64,000 nt of DNA from Oceanobacillus chungangensis (GTDB lineage Bacteria > Bacillota > Bacilli > Bacillales > Amphibacillaceae): NCBI RefSeq assembly GCF_003369565.1, contig NZ_PIOD01000029.1, forward strand, positions 19,211 through 83,210, written 5' to 3'. The position numbers and the translations under genes are program-made. Position 1 is the stretch's first letter. Each line of letters starts with the position of its first letter. A model generated the notes under the pieces. That model was not told where the DNA came from, did not search any database, and saw nothing but the letters and a program-made list of their open reading frames with translations. This document shows positions 43,013 through 52,867 of the stretch, one piece after another.

Positions 43013-43071
43013 GCTATACTTGTACAAGCATTAGTTTTGAGGCCTCTTACCAAAAATGGTGATGCCTTTTT
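43013..43071 (+). promoter_or_regulatory. cshA leader: extended -10 promoter and terminator-like hairpin
   Basis: TGCTATACT (TATACT 43015-43020) is an extended -10 element. About 20 bases after its expected start point lies a hairpin (AGGC…TACC AAAAAT GGTG..GCCT, 43040-43067) followed by six T, i.e. a terminator shape 170 bases before the cshA start. It could attenuate cshA or end a short transcript. The remaining gap 42843-43242 has no gene. Confidence 0.5.
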
Positions 43072-43242
43072 TGTACTTTACAGTGAAACGTAAATATATG
43101 AAACGATTTATATATTATTTCTTAAACAAGTTAAGTTTACCTAATTATAAACGTGGTAAAACTATATAAAGAATAAAGTATGAGAAAAATCAGGGCCTCT
43201 TTTGCGAATAAATTTTTCACAAAAAAAGGAGTAGACAATTAA

Positions 43243-44721
43243 GTGACAACATTTAAAGAAATAGGTGTTTCAGCACCTGTCATGAAGGCATTAGAAAAAA
43301 TGGGATTTGAAGAAGCAACACCAATCCAAGCAGAGACAATTCCTCTCGCAATTGCTGGAAACGATGTAATCGGACAAGCCCAAACAGGTACAGGTAAAAC
43401 AGCAGCATTCGGAATTCCGATGATCGAGAAATTCGATCCAAAATTAAGAAAGATCCAAGGTTTAGTAGTGGCACCAACAAGAGAACTTGCTATTCAAGTA
43501 GCAGAAGAACTAAACCGCCTAGCAAAATTCAAAGGTGTTCGTGCATTATCAATTTACGGTGGATCACCTATGGACCGCCAAATTCGTGCATTAAAAGATG
43601 GCCCGCAAATTGTAGTAGCAACACCGGGAAGATTGCTTGACCATATGCGCAGAAGAACAATTCACATTGAAAACGTTCAAGTAGCGGTTCTGGACGAAGC
43701 AGATGAAATGTTAAACATGGGATTCATTGATGATATTCGTGATATTCTTAAAGGAATTCCTGAAGAACGTCAAACATTATTATTCTCGGCTACAATGCCA
43801 AGAGAAATCCGTGATATTGCTTCTAAGTTAATGAAGGAACCAAAAGAAGTTAAAGTAAAATCAAAAGAGATGACTGTAGAGAATATTGATCAATTCTTCA
43901 TCGAAATTCCAGAGAAGTACAAATTCGATACGTTAAATAATCATTTAGATATTAATTCACCTGAACTCGCGATTGTCTTCGCTAGAACGAAGAAGCGTGT
44001 TGATGAAGTTACAGAAGGACTGCAAGCAAGAGGATACCGTGCGGAAGGAATCCATGGCGATTTAACACAAGGCAAACGTATGTCTGTTCTAAATAAATTT
44101 AAAGGTGGACGCTTAGATGTATTAGTTGCAACAGATGTTGCTGCTCGTGGACTGGATATTTCTGGTGTAACTCACGTTTATAATTTTGACATTCCACAGG
44201 ATCCAGAAAGCTACGTACACCGAATCGGACGTACAGGTCGTGCTGGACGCACTGGTGAAGCAATTTCATTTATTACACCAAGAGAAATTGCACATTTACA
44301 CTTAATCGAGAAAGTTACGAAGAGTAAAATGAAACGATTAATGCCTCCTACTAACCAAGACGCTCAAAGAGGTCAACAACAAGTAGCGATTGATAAACTG
44401 CAAAAAACAATTGAGAAACAAGATTTAAAATCATATCATGAAGCGGCAAATGAATTATTACAAGATAATGATTCGATTACTGTCATTGCAGCTGCATTGA
44501 AATTATTAACAAAAGAACGCAGAGATACGCCAGTTAGAATTTCTTCAGTTGCACCAATTAGTGTGAAGAAAGCACATGGTTCTGATAAACGTCGTTCAAA
44601 TAATAATCGTTATGGTGGTCGTAACCAAGGTTCTAGAAATCAAGGCGGACGCAACCAAAGTCAAAGTGGAGGAAGAAACCGCAAAGGCAACTTCCAAAAA
44701 CGCAGAAATCGCGATCAATAA
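43243..44721 (+). CDS. cshA: DEAD-box RNA helicase CshA
   Basis: 492 residues, full length. Q-motif ([16 protein letters not shown]), Walker [46 protein letters not shown] and [13 protein letters not shown] are all intact; a dimerisation region (~365-430) and a basic G/R/N/Q-rich tail (~440-492) bind RNA, as in CshA of B. subtilis (YdbR). It unwinds RNA in the degradosome and helps ribosome assembly in the cold. GTG start at 43243 after AAAGGAG. It opens the conserved block that ends at sprT. Confidence 0.96.
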   Translation: MTTFKEIGVSAPVMKALEKMGFEEATPIQAETIPLAIAGNDVIGQAQTGTGKTAAFGIPMIEKFDPKLRKIQGLVVAPTRELAIQVAEELNRLAKFKGVRALSIYGGSPMDRQIRALKDGPQIVVATPGRLLDHMRRRTIHIENVQVAVLDEADEMLNMGFIDDIRDILKGIPEERQTLLFSATMPREIRDIASKLMKEPKEVKVKSKEMTVENIDQFFIEIPEKYKFDTLNNHLDINSPELAIVFARTKKRVDEVTEGLQARGYRAEGIHGDLTQGKRMSVLNKFKGGRLDVLVATDVAARGLDISGVTHVYNFDIPQDPESYVHRIGRTGRAGRTGEAISFITPREIAHLHLIEKVTKSKMKRLMPPTNQDAQRGQQQVAIDKLQKTIEKQDLKSYHEAANELLQDNDSITVIAAALKLLTKERRDTPVRISSVAPISVKKAHGSDKRRSNNNRYGGRNQGSRNQGGRNQSQSGGRNRKGNFQKRRNRDQ

Positions 44722-44735
44722 GAATTGAACTGAAG

Positions 44736-44762
44736 AAAGCTCCTATTTAGGAGCTTTTTTTA
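44736..44762 (+). terminator. Terminator of cshA
   Basis: 9-bp stem (44736-44744 with 44749-44757), ATTT loop, T run. Confidence 0.92.
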
Positions 44763-44810
44763 ATGGGCAGTTTTCAATGGATAGTTGCTTCTCAAGACTA
44801 GTTGATTAAA

Positions 44811-45192
44811 ATTGTGAATTAACTAAGGATATCAAATGCTCTTTGGCCAGTCGCTCCGAAAATACACTTCGCTTTCCGCGGGGAGCTGGTGAGCCTACTC
44901 GCGCTATCGCTCTTCGTAGTCTCACCTATGCTCTTCTTACCGCAGGAGTCTTCGTGTATTTTCTCCGCTGGGATGTGCGAGTAATAATAATTTTCTATAT
45001 CTATATTGGATAGAAGAGCATTTTCCTCTCTCATGGCTGTTGATTGTAGCGGAGGACAGGAGACTCCTGTGGGAATAGCAACGGCTGAAGATCTATCGGA
45101 AGTGTTCTTCTTCCGAAGGAGCTAAAGCGTTGCCCTCCGGATGCGCAACTGTCCGCAGCGGAAATCAACATTGCACCTTCTTCGCAGTTTAT
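44811..45192 (+). repeat. MITE-like repeat family I, full-length copy D
   Basis: About 380 bp, same orientation as copy B, with CTCCGAAAATACACTTCGC, CGTGTATTTTCTCCGC, GTTGATTGTAGCGGAGGACAG, CTGTCCGCAGCGGAAATCAAC and the end TTCGCAGTTTATA. Left end TTGTGAATTAAC corresponds to copy B GTGATTTAAC. It fills most of the 570-bp gap between cshA and ydbS, genes that are adjacent in relatives. No coding capacity. Confidence 0.87.
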
Positions 45193-45291
45193 ATATAGCA
45201 ACAAACTATACCGGCACTTGTACTTTACATGAAACCAATCTTCACTTGAACTCGTATATAGGATAGGATGAAATTGAAAGGAAGGGATAGA

Positions 45292-45771
45292 ATGAGACAG
45301 CCACCTAAGAATACAATCGCTGCAGACGCGATAAAGGCTTGGAGGATAACAGCCTTAATTTATGAGTTAATTTTCTGGATTGCAATTATTGTTTTTGCTA
45401 TTGTAACGTATTATTTTGAACTGCCTTATTGGTATGTATTGATTGCTGCAATCATCGGCATTATTACCACCTATTTATCAGTATTCGTCTTACCAAAGGT
45501 TCGCTTTAAAAGATGGCGTTATGAAATATTTGAACAAGAAATATACATACAACACGGGATACTTATCATGTCACGTACATTGGTTCCTATGATTCGTGTC
45601 CAACATGTTGATACGAAGCAAGGTCCAATATTGAAAAAGTATCAATTAGCCAGTGTTACTATCTCAACAGCTGCTACAACTCATGAGATTCCAGCACTTC
45701 TAGAAGAGGATGCATCTGAACTGCGTGATCGAATTTCTGCACTAGCAAGGGTGGATGAAGATGATGTCTAA
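45292..45771 (+). CDS. ydbS: Bacterial PH-domain (bPH2) membrane protein YdbS
   Basis: 159 residues, the same length as B. subtilis YdbS. Two helices (~24-45, ~50-72) and one bPH2 domain (~75-150; QEIYIQHGILIMSRTLVPMIRVQHVDTKQGPILKKYQLASVTISTAA). Start: ATG at 45292 (MRQPPKN) five bases after GAAAGGAAGGG; an ATG at 45268 is possible but gives an atypical start. It overlaps the ydbT start. In B. subtilis YdbS/YdbT confer resistance to certain amylocyclicin-type bacteriocins. Confidence 0.92.
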   Translation: MRQPPKNTIAADAIKAWRITALIYELIFWIAIIVFAIVTYYFELPYWYVLIAAIIGIITTYLSVFVLPKVRFKRWRYEIFEQEIYIQHGILIMSRTLVPMIRVQHVDTKQGPILKKYQLASVTISTAATTHEIPALLEEDASELRDRISALARVDEDDV

Positions 45772-47182
45772 GGAGCAGCGTTTACACCCGGCAGCGATTC
45801 TTTTTAACCTTATGAAAGGATTAAAGGAGATGGTATTCCTAATTATTTTAGGCTTCTTCACGTTTCGCGATAGTGGTCTTCTTTATTATATTCTTGCTAT
45901 TGTTGCAATTATTGTTTTAGGGCTCGTTTCTAGCTTTCTTTCTTGGTATCGTTATACATATCGGATTGAAAATGAGGAATTGTGTATTGAATATGGCGTT
46001 TTCATTCGAAAAAAACGATTTATTTCCAAAAATCGAATTCAATCGATTGATTTAACCCAAGGAGTCCTCCACAGAATATTTAAGCTTACAAAAGTGCAAA
46101 TTGAAACAGCAGGAAGTGGTGATGGTGCTGAGGCATCACTGCAGGCAGTGAAATTTGCAGAAGGGGAACGATTGCAAAATGAGTTGAAAAATGGAATAAC
46201 CGTAGTAATTGAACAGAATGATGATGAGCCAGAACACCCAACTTCTACCATTTCCTTTAAACGCTTGTTTCTAGCTGGATCTACATCAGGAAGTCTCGGT
46301 ATTATTCTTGCAATCCTCGGTGGAGGGTTATCAGAGATTGAACAATTTATCCCAGAACAATTTTTCGAAACGACAGTGCAATGGATTATTGGTCTGAGTA
46401 TTTTCTTTATCGCCGGTTTAGCATTTCTAGTATTGATTATTGTTTGGTTAGTTGGAATTGCAGGTACAATGATTAAATATGGAAATTTCACAATAACAAA
46501 GCACCATGAGGAGTTATTTATTACGAGGGGATTATTGGAGAAAAAGCAAATAACAATCCCTTTAAAACGAATTCAGGCAATTGGCATCGAGGAGAGTATT
46601 CTCAGGCAACCATTAGGATATGTTACAGTATTCGCTGAAGTTGCAGGGGGAACATCTGGAAAAGGGGAGGACGCAGCAACGGTGTTATTTCCAATTATGA
46701 AGCAAGAGGAAGTCGCATCTTTTCTAGCTGAATTTCTACCGGATTATGCAATAAAAGAAGAAGAATGGACAGGATTACCGAAGCGAGCACTGAAGTACTA
46801 TCTATTACGGTCGAGTATCTTCTTCCTTTTGGCTAGTATTGCTGTATTCTACTTCTTTCCGAAATTTAGCTTGTTGCCAGTATTATTGCTTCTCGTGTTC
46901 ATTTATTTAGGTCATCTCCGCTATAAGGACGCAGGTTATCAAGTTAAAGGGGAACAGTTACTGCTCAGGTACCGCCTGTTTAGTAAGAAAACGATGATTA
47001 TGTATCATAACCGTATCCAATCATTCGAAAAAAAACAGCATATCGTTCATCGTAAACAAAAGCTTGGGAATATGCATGTATCGATTATAGGCAAGATGGG
47101 TGGAGCTCATTTTTATCTAAAAGAATTCGATGTAGAATCGATAGATCACCTATCGGATTGGTATTCATATAGGGATATTTAA
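45761..47182 (+). CDS. ydbT: bPH2-domain membrane protein YdbT
   Basis: 473 residues with three bPH2 domains (~60-150, ~245-325, ~390-470), each beginning with an R(Y/I)…EEL.I..GVF or GLLxxKxxxIPLxRIQ pattern, separated by pairs of membrane helices. The start overlaps the end of ydbS; ATG at 45761 gives a six-base spacer to AAGGGTGG (45747-45754), with 45764 as a close alternative. Together with YdbS it probably forms one membrane complex. Confidence 0.92.
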   Translation: MMSKEQRLHPAAILFNLMKGLKEMVFLIILGFFTFRDSGLLYYILAIVAIIVLGLVSSFLSWYRYTYRIENEELCIEYGVFIRKKRFISKNRIQSIDLTQGVLHRIFKLTKVQIETAGSGDGAEASLQAVKFAEGERLQNELKNGITVVIEQNDDEPEHPTSTISFKRLFLAGSTSGSLGIILAILGGGLSEIEQFIPEQFFETTVQWIIGLSIFFIAGLAFLVLIIVWLVGIAGTMIKYGNFTITKHHEELFITRGLLEKKQITIPLKRIQAIGIEESILRQPLGYVTVFAEVAGGTSGKGEDAATVLFPIMKQEEVASFLAEFLPDYAIKEEEWTGLPKRALKYYLLRSSIFFLLASIAVFYFFPKFSLLPVLLLLVFIYLGHLRYKDAGYQVKGEQLLLRYRLFSKKTMIMYHNRIQSFEKKQHIVHRKQKLGNMHVSIIGKMGGAHFYLKEFDVESIDHLSDWYSYRDI

Positions 47183-47259
47183 GCCATTTAGCATTTTATG
47201 TTTTTATTGATATAAAGTGCGGTGCGAAGAAGTGCCAATTATGTCTTTGAATCTAGATA

Positions 47260-47425
47260 GTCGTTGCAATTTACACAGGAATCTCGTGTATATTGCTACA
47301 ATCATTGTTGATAGTTAGTAGGTTTGTCATTCTGTTGTTTCTAGATACTACTCTCTATTTCTAGAGCGAAGGCCAAGGACCCAAATATTAACCTAAGTTA
47401 GATCGCAGTTTATATAAACAGCGAT
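47260..47425 (+). repeat. Decayed copy F of repeat family I
   Basis: CAGGAATCTCGTGTATATTGCTAC corresponds to the left-arm end of copies B/D (CAGGAGTCTCCGTGTATTTTCTACGC, one deletion), ATTGTTGATAG to the right-arm start, and CTAAGTTAGATCGCAGTTTATA to the element end. Many substitutions, so an old insertion. The rest of 47183-47535 holds only a terminator. Confidence 0.5.
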
Positions 47426-47476
47426 ATATCATGCACCCCCTGTTAATATAAAATCTTTAGTAAAAACAACAATTAG

Positions 47477-47522
47477 AAGGGGACATAGGCAATTGCGTGC
47501 GTTGCCTATGTCCCCTTGTTTC
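47477..47522. terminator. Bidirectional terminator between ydbT and ydcA
   Basis: 16-bp perfect stem (47477-47492 with 47502-47517), pyrimidine-rich on both outer sides; the genes converge here. Confidence 0.88.
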
Positions 47523-47535
47523 TATAATATGGAAT

Positions 47536-48300
47536 TTAAAATAATCTGCTTAATAAGCCAAATAAAGCAAGAATCCCGATAATAATCCATGGGAGATTTT
47601 TCTTAATCTTCGGTGGCAGAAGGCGTTTCTTATTCCAACGGTTCGGATCAAACTGAATAGAATCATCGTCGGTTCGATAGCTTCTGCGCTGCCAAGGATT
47701 ATATCCACGAACATTTCGAAGGACGAGCGGCGCAATTAGTAACCCGCCAATAAATCCCCCAAGATGGGCGAAAATATTAATATTCGGGCGAATGAATGTC
47801 ATGATTAAGCCAATGACGACAATTGCTCTAATCATCTGTGTGCTTCCACTGTCCATCAAATCTTTTCTGAAAATCATCATATAGACATAAATTCCAAATA
47901 GACCGTAAATGGAGCCAGACGCACCGAGATGGGCATAGTATAGCGGTTCAAAAAAGTAAGTTGCAATGTTTCCGATGATACCAACTCCAAGATAGGCAAA
48001 GATAAATTTAAATTTACCTAGCATTTGTTCTAAAGCGGGTCCAAACAGAATAAGTGAAAATGAGTTGAATAAAACATGCATCATGTCACCATGCAGGAAT
48101 ATCGGGGTGACTAAACGCCAGTACTCACCAGCAGCAATATAGAGATTATAGCCAATAGCCCAGTCCCGAATCATGAATCCAATTGGCAGCTGCAGAAAGT
48201 TAATGATTAACCATAATATAAGATTAATAATGACAAGGGTGGATACTACTGGATAGGATTGTATGAACTCCTTGATACTTCTTTCGTTACGGATAAACAT
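47536..48300 (-). CDS. ydcA: Rhomboid-family intramembrane serine protease (YdcA)
   Basis: 254 residues, about six membrane helices and a basic C-terminal extension. The catalytic Ser is S128 in AHLGASGSIYGLFG and the His H179 in FAHLGGFIGGLL; WRLVTPIFLHGDMMHVLFNS is the usual L1/TM2 region. The position between ydbT and acpS and the opposite strand match B. subtilis ydcA. Start: ATG at 48300, eight bases after GGAGGGAG; the TTG at 48318 overlaps that site. Substrates unknown. Confidence 0.92.
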   Translation of the reverse strand: MFIRNERSIKEFIQSYPVVSTLVIINLILWLIINFLQLPIGFMIRDWAIGYNLYIAAGEYWRLVTPIFLHGDMMHVLFNSFSLILFGPALEQMLGKFKFIFAYLGVGIIGNIATYFFEPLYYAHLGASGSIYGLFGIYVYMMIFRKDLMDSGSTQMIRAIVVIGLIMTFIRPNINIFAHLGGFIGGLLIAPLVLRNVRGYNPWQRRSYRTDDDSIQFDPNRWNKKRLLPPKIKKNLPWIIIGILALFGLLSRLF

Positions 48301-48675
48301 GTAATGGACTCCCTCCAATAACTAAAATAATAATCGTAAATGCAAGTGAATGTTTATTAAGGAAGATAAATAGGGCTGCGTCGGCAAAGGTCGCTGGACG
48401 TAGAAACTTTTAGTAGAAGACCCTTAATTTTTCTAGCTAGAGCAAAGGAATACTTTCCCGGATCCGCCTCAAGCTGGAAAAGTTGATTTCTTTTTCTAGG
48501 ACGGAAAACAAGCCAACTAGAAAGATCGATGTGTGATTTTTGCTGGACTTTTTCAACAACCTCTATAAGATATTGTTGTATCATAACAAAGTTGGGTACT
48601 ATTATTATAATACGTAAATTTAATTCAGATGACTACTATTAGCTCATGAAGAAGGAATGCGAGGTCAAAGGTAAC
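48301..48675. other. Gap of ~375 bp between divergent ydcA and acpS
   Basis: Holds both promoters in principle. The part 48360-48545 has features of a degenerate repeat (GGTCGCTGGACGTAG; compare GTCGCTAGAGCTGGACGTGG near 35825) and a 75-codon minus-strand frame without a ribosome site, considered non-coding. Confidence 0.4.
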
Positions 48676-49038
48676 ATGATTAAAGGAATTGGTATTGATA
48701 TTATCGAGTTAGAAAGGATAAAAGGCAGCTTAGAGAGAAATAATCGATTTGTAGATCGAATTTTAACAGAGAATGAAATGAACTTATTTATTCGATTACA
48801 AAATCATCATCGAAAAGTTGAGTTCCTTGCTGGTAGATTTGCTGCTAAAGAAGCTTTTTCAAAGGCTGTCGGTACTGGGATTGGCAAGCTGAGCTTCCAC
48901 GATATTGAAGTTCTGCCAGATAGAAATGGTGCACCAACCATAACAGCTTATGGATACGAAGCCTATCGCAGTTTTATTTCCATCACCCATAGCCGTGAGT
49001 ATGCAGTCGCACAGGTTGTGATTGAAGGAGAGGACTAA
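48676..49038 (+). CDS. acpS: Holo-[acyl-carrier-protein] synthase
   Basis: Transfers 4'-phosphopantetheine from CoA to the Ser of ACP, activating fatty-acid synthesis. 120 residues, family length: [12 protein letters not shown] with metal ligand D8, [16 protein letters not shown] with the conserved Glu, and [14 protein letters not shown]. Start: ATG at 48676 (MIKGIGID) preceded by AAAGGT; the frame opens at 48646 with an ATG lacking a ribosome site. Synteny with B. subtilis ydcB/acpS. Confidence 0.95.
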   Translation: MIKGIGIDIIELERIKGSLERNNRFVDRILTENEMNLFIRLQNHHRKVEFLAGRFAAKEAFSKAVGTGIGKLSFHDIEVLPDRNGAPTITAYGYEAYRSFISITHSREYAVAQVVIEGED

Positions 49039-49422
49039 TAAATTCTCTAAATTAAATAAGTGTGCCAGTGACCAGAGCAAGCCTTGATAATTAACACAAG
49101 AACTAATTGTATTTTTGTTAGCTTCAAAAGAGTTTCTTTTATCTCAAATGGCATAGAAGGTGTTCGCCAAAGAATTAGATTGTGATACGGGCGAGGCACC
49201 GTCTGTACGTCTATACACGGGCGCTTCCTATTTTGATATTTAACATATTTTCAAAGGTTGTCTCATATATTTTAATGCGGGTAGGATGGAGCAGAGTAAC
49301 TATTGGATAACGCAAAGGGAAGGTATGGTACGTGTGAAAATTATCGAAGGTTCGTATCAAAATCTTACTTTATGCGGGAATAGATAGTTTCCTTTGCTAA
49401 TAGAGACGGGGGAGATATGTTA
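49039..49422. other. Gap of ~380 bp without a supported gene
   Basis: Between acpS and ydcC. A short frame (MEQSNYWITQREGMVRVK…, about 33 codons ending at 49386) is open but its only ribosome-site-like sequence abuts the ATG; not accepted. No terminator recognised. Confidence 0.4.
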
Positions 49423-50451
49423 ATGAGAAAGGTGTTTAACTGGAAGCTGCTTATCTTTGGATTATTAATTCTTGTGTTAGCTGCATGCGGGGAGAAGTCA
49501 CAGGAGGACGTTGTAAAAAAACTGAGTGAAAATCTAGAGAAGTTGAGCTCTTACAAAGCACAGGCAGAAATGACAATGAATACTGGACAAGAGGAACAGA
49601 AGTTTAATATTGATATTTGGCATAAAAAGGATGGTTATTATCGTGTGTCCTTATCAAGTAATCTGGATGATAAAGGAAGTCAAATCATTCTAAAAAATAA
49701 GGATGGCGTATTCGTATTAACGCCAGCGCTAAATAAAAGTTTTAAATTCCAATCCGAATGGCCGCAAAACAGTAGCCAACCCTACTTGTATCAATCGCTT
49801 ATCAATGATGTTCTGAAGGATGGTGAGGCAGCGTTTGAAGCGAATGATTCCCACTATGTTTTTAGAACGAAAACGAATTATCAAAGTAATAATAATTTAC
49901 CAAATCAAGAAATTTATTTTGATAAAAAGACACTGACTCCTGCTACGGTAAAAGTACTTGATAAAGATAATAATGTATTGGTAGAAGTCAACTTTGCTAG
50001 TTTTGAATTGGATTCGAAATTTGCAGAGGATGATTTTTCAGTAGATAAGAATCTCGCTGCAAGCGCTGCTAGTGCTGCTCCATCTGGAGAGGAAGCAGTA
50101 TCGGAATCAAAACAAGTGTTATCGGTAATGCTCCCAGAATATACTGCGGGTGCTGAGCTGGCAGAACAGAAAAATGTAGAATTAGAAAATGGCAATCGTG
50201 TTATATTAACCTTTACTGGGGAGCGAAGCTTTACGTTAGTTGAGGAGCATGCTGAAGTCTTACCTACGTTATCTGAACCTAAAGAGGTAAAAGGGGAAAT
50301 TGTTAACCTAGGACACACAGTTGCAGCCCTTACAGATAAAACATTAGAGTGGAGCTATGATGGCGTAGATTATATTTTGGCAAGTGATGAATTAACGAAA
50401 GATGAGATGATTCAAGTCGCAGAATCTGTGCAAGGGAAAAGTACGAAATAA
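49423..50451 (+). CDS. ydcC: LolA/MucB-like lipoprotein YdcC
   Basis: 342 residues: a lipoprotein signal ending in lipobox LAAC (~19-22) and a LolA/LppX/RseB-like beta-sandwich that holds lipids or senses lipoproteins (segments YKAQAEMTMNTGQEEQKFNIDIWHKKDGYYRVSL, ILKNKDGVFVLTPALNKSFKF). A C-terminal second domain spans ~240-340. Same place as B. subtilis ydcC, a gene of sporulation interest. Start: ATG at 49423, eight bases after GGGGGAG; the ATG at 49417 is too close. Confidence 0.9.
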   Translation: MRKVFNWKLLIFGLLILVLAACGEKSQEDVVKKLSENLEKLSSYKAQAEMTMNTGQEEQKFNIDIWHKKDGYYRVSLSSNLDDKGSQIILKNKDGVFVLTPALNKSFKFQSEWPQNSSQPYLYQSLINDVLKDGEAAFEANDSHYVFRTKTNYQSNNNLPNQEIYFDKKTLTPATVKVLDKDNNVLVEVNFASFELDSKFAEDDFSVDKNLAASAASAAPSGEEAVSESKQVLSVMLPEYTAGAELAEQKNVELENGNRVILTFTGERSFTLVEEHAEVLPTLSEPKEVKGEIVNLGHTVAALTDKTLEWSYDGVDYILASDELTKDEMIQVAESVQGKSTK

Positions 50452-50892
50452 AATGAGTGGACATCCGAATGGTATCCCTACCATGCCATAAGGTTAACAG
50501 CCCCATCAATCAGATGATCGGATATCATTCTTGCCCCCCTTAAAATATTAAAAGGGGGGTAACTACCGTATAGTGAGGAAGGACTACTTTAGTTTTGAAC
50601 GATAATAGCTCTGATTTATGGATAAGAATTACGTCCACCTCAATTCCTGTCATTTTAATAAAAAGAAGAGCATATAGTTTATAGGAGGACCGACGGATAG
50701 TAAAAGCTTCCTTTTAACGCGAATTTACTGACACTAATTAATTCAAATACCACATTTTACTGAATATTAAACGACAAAAACAAAGGATTTACCAAAAAAA
50801 TCGCCACAACCCTTTGCAAACCATCTGATTCAATGATATTATTAAATAGAATTTTATATAGTTTGTTCAACAGTTGGCGGAGGTGCATGGTT
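50452..50892. other. Gap of ~440 bp where alr would be expected
   Basis: In B. subtilis alrA (alanine racemase) lies between ydcC and ndoAI. Here there is no frame resembling it, only a hairpin CCCCCCTT/AAGGGGGG (50534-50559) and A/T-rich DNA. Nothing else recognised. Confidence 0.6.
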
Positions 50893-51177
50893 TTGTCAGA
50901 GAGCTTGCAGGAAGTGGTAGTAAAATTACCAAAAAACCTACTAAATGAGGTGGATGGATTAATGCAGCATGAAAATAGTAATTTAAGTGATTTCATATGT
51001 CAAGCTACGAAAAACTATCTACAACATAAAAAAGATGAGCATATTCAACAATTTCACGAGACAATGCAGCGGGGTTACGAAGAAATGGGCCGCATTAATC
51101 TGACTATTGCTTCAGAAGCTTTTCAGGCTGAAGAGGAGGCTGATTACACCTTAGAGCGCTCTGTGATCGGGGTGTAA
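50893..51177 (+). CDS. ndoAI: Antitoxin EndoAI (MazE type)
   Basis: 94 residues (93 in B. subtilis). N-terminal ribbon-helix-helix DNA-binding fold ([37 protein letters not shown]) and a C-terminal toxin-neutralising tail containing [16 protein letters not shown] [27 protein letters not shown]. Start: TTG at 50893 with eight bases to GGAGGT; the ATG at 50887 has only two. Four bases separate it from ndoA. Neutralises the ribonuclease and should autoregulate the pair. Confidence 0.9.
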   Translation: MSESLQEVVVKLPKNLLNEVDGLMQHENSNLSDFICQATKNYLQHKKDEHIQQFHETMQRGYEEMGRINLTIASEAFQAEEEADYTLERSVIGV

Positions 51178-51181
51178 TATT

Positions 51182-51544
51182 TTGATTGTTCAAAGAGGCG
51201 AGGTATATTTTGCAGACCTTTCTCCTGTTGTTGGATCTGAACAGGGGGGCGTACGTCCGGTGTTGATCCTACAAAATGATATTGGCAACCGTTTTAGTCC
51301 AACAGTCATTGTTGCAGCTATCACTGCACAAATCCAAAAGGCTAAATTACCGACACATGTCGAGATCGATGCGAAGCGATATGGGTTTGAACGTAATTCA
51401 GTCATCTTGTTAGAACAAATTCGGACGTTAGATAAGCAAAGATTAACAGATAAAATTACAAAGTTAGATAATGAAATGATGAAGAAAATCAATCAAGCAG
51501 TAGAGATAAGCCTTGGTCTCAAAGATATCTATAATGGACATTAG
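51182..51544 (+). CDS. ndoA: mRNA endoribonuclease toxin EndoA (MazF family)
   Basis: 120 residues; homologues cleave RNA at UACAU. The SH3-like MazF fold is intact with the catalytic R25 ([12 protein letters not shown]) and T48 (VIVAAITAQ) at the same positions as in B. subtilis EndoA, and [19 protein letters not shown] at the N-terminus. TTG start at 51182; GGGGTG precedes it and overlaps the antitoxin stop. As in B. subtilis it sits immediately upstream of the rsb operon. Confidence 0.95.
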   Translation: MIVQRGEVYFADLSPVVGSEQGGVRPVLILQNDIGNRFSPTVIVAAITAQIQKAKLPTHVEIDAKRYGFERNSVILLEQIRTLDKQRLTDKITKLDNEMMKKINQAVEISLGLKDIYNGH

Positions 51545-51547
51545 TAT

Positions 51548-51581
51548 ATACCCTTCTCAAGATAATGGAAGGGTATTTTTG
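51548..51581 (+). terminator. Terminator of ndoAI–ndoA
   Basis: 9-bp stem (51548-51556 with 51568-51576), then TTTT. The 51582-51869 stretch beyond it shows no gene. Confidence 0.85.
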
Positions 51582-51869
51582 TATTAGAATAGAAAAATAT
51601 TAATTATTTCTGATTCAATTCCCATAACAGGAGATGTCTCAACCTGCTTTACCGCTTAACATGAGGGAGGCTTCCTTTTATCTCATACCAAAATTTCACG
51701 CTCAAGGAGTTTCCCCTGTTTCAAAGCATTCAAAAGAAGTCTGACTAGGATTGCAGCTTACTAGGGCTGGAGTTTTCTACCTCATCGAATAAAATTGTTC
51801 TAATGCAGTAGACCTAACTTCACCACACTGATGCTTGTGCTTTTGTTTTTTTTTAATATACAGAAAACC

Positions 51870-51898
51870 CAAATAGGTAAAATATAGTATGATATAAT
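51870..51898 (+). promoter_or_regulatory. Probable housekeeping promoter of the rsb operon
   Basis: Extended -10 TGATATAAT (TATAAT 51893-51898), weak -35. Start point ~90 bases before rsbR. A 14-bp palindrome TACATGTACATGTA (51948-51961) lies in the leader. Confidence 0.55.
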
Positions 51899-51997
51899 AT
51901 TCTGCGACATCAGTCTATTGGAAATTATGTCTGAAATTTGCGCAATATACATGTACATGTAACAATACTTATAACGATATTTATGTGGGGGTAAACG

Positions 51998-52867
51998 ATG
52001 AATACTAATCTAAGAAATATTGCCATTGAAAACAGTGATACAATTGTACAAATGTGGTTGGAGAAAATAGATTCATTAAAAGGTGAAGAATTTCGTTTTT
52101 CCACCTCCGATGAGTTATTTGAAAATACAAATCGTGAGTTTGTAAACGTGATTTTTACAAGTATTAAACAACAAGGATCATTAATTGAGGTCATCACATT
52201 CTCGGAAAAACTTATTACATTAGGGTGGCCATTAAGTTATATTACGGATGGCTTACAGTTATTCAGAAGAGTGACGATTGACTATATTTTAAGTAATTCA
52301 GATCAGGTGGACACGAATTTCTTTTCGGCAGTACTCACAAGTGTGGATAAATGGGTAGAACCGATTATTCATCAACTTATAAATGAGTACACCGGTAGCT
52401 GGGAACATATTCTGTCCATTCAACGTATCGCATTACAAGAGTTATCAGCACCACTTATTCCAGTGACAGATGGAATTACGATTATGCCCTTAATTGGTAC
52501 GATTGATACAGAACGCGCGAAGCAAATTATGGAGAACTTACTTGATGGTGTAATCAAGCATAATTCAGAAGTAGTACTGATTGATATTACTGGGGTTCCT
52601 GTCGTTGATACAATGGTAGCTCATCATATTATTCAAGCAGCTGAGGCAGTAAGATTGATTGGTTCCAATTGTATTCTTGTTGGGATCCGCCCTGAAATTG
52701 CGCAAACCATTGTAAATCTCGGTATTGACCTAACAAATTTACCGACAAAAAGCTCTTTGAAGAAAGGCTTTATTACTGCATTAGAAATGACAAATCGAAA
52801 AGTTATTAATCTTAAACCTATGGAAGATGGTATTGAAGAAATGATAAATTCTATACAAGGAGAGTGA
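51998..52867 (+). CDS. rsbRA: Stressosome co-antagonist RsbRA
   Basis: 289 residues: N-terminal non-heme globin-like sensor (~1-140), linker helix, C-terminal STAS domain (~155-270). The phosphorylatable threonines T171 and T205 of B. subtilis RsbRA are at exactly the same positions ([18 protein letters not shown]). With RsbS it builds the stressosome that holds RsbT. It is the only rsbR paralogue in this window. Stop overlaps the rsbS start. Confidence 0.96.
   Translation: MNTNLRNIAIENSDTIVQMWLEKIDSLKGEEFRFSTSDELFENTNREFVNVIFTSIKQQGSLIEVITFSEKLITLGWPLSYITDGLQLFRRVTIDYILSNSDQVDTNFFSAVLTSVDKWVEPIIHQLINEYTGSWEHILSIQRIALQELSAPLIPVTDGITIMPLIGTIDTERAKQIMENLLDGVIKHNSEVVLIDITGVPVVDTMVAHHIIQAAEAVRLIGSNCILVGIRPEIAQTIVNLGIDLTNLPTKSSLKKGFITALEMTNRKVINLKPMEDGIEEMINSIQGE

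Noticed and set aside
48357..48584. 75-codon minus-strand frame upstream of ydcA
   Set aside because: No ribosome site; DNA looks like a degenerate repeat.
51948..51961. Palindrome TACATGTACATGTA in the rsb leader
   Set aside because: Low-complexity palindrome with no second copy nearby; noted in the promoter entry only.
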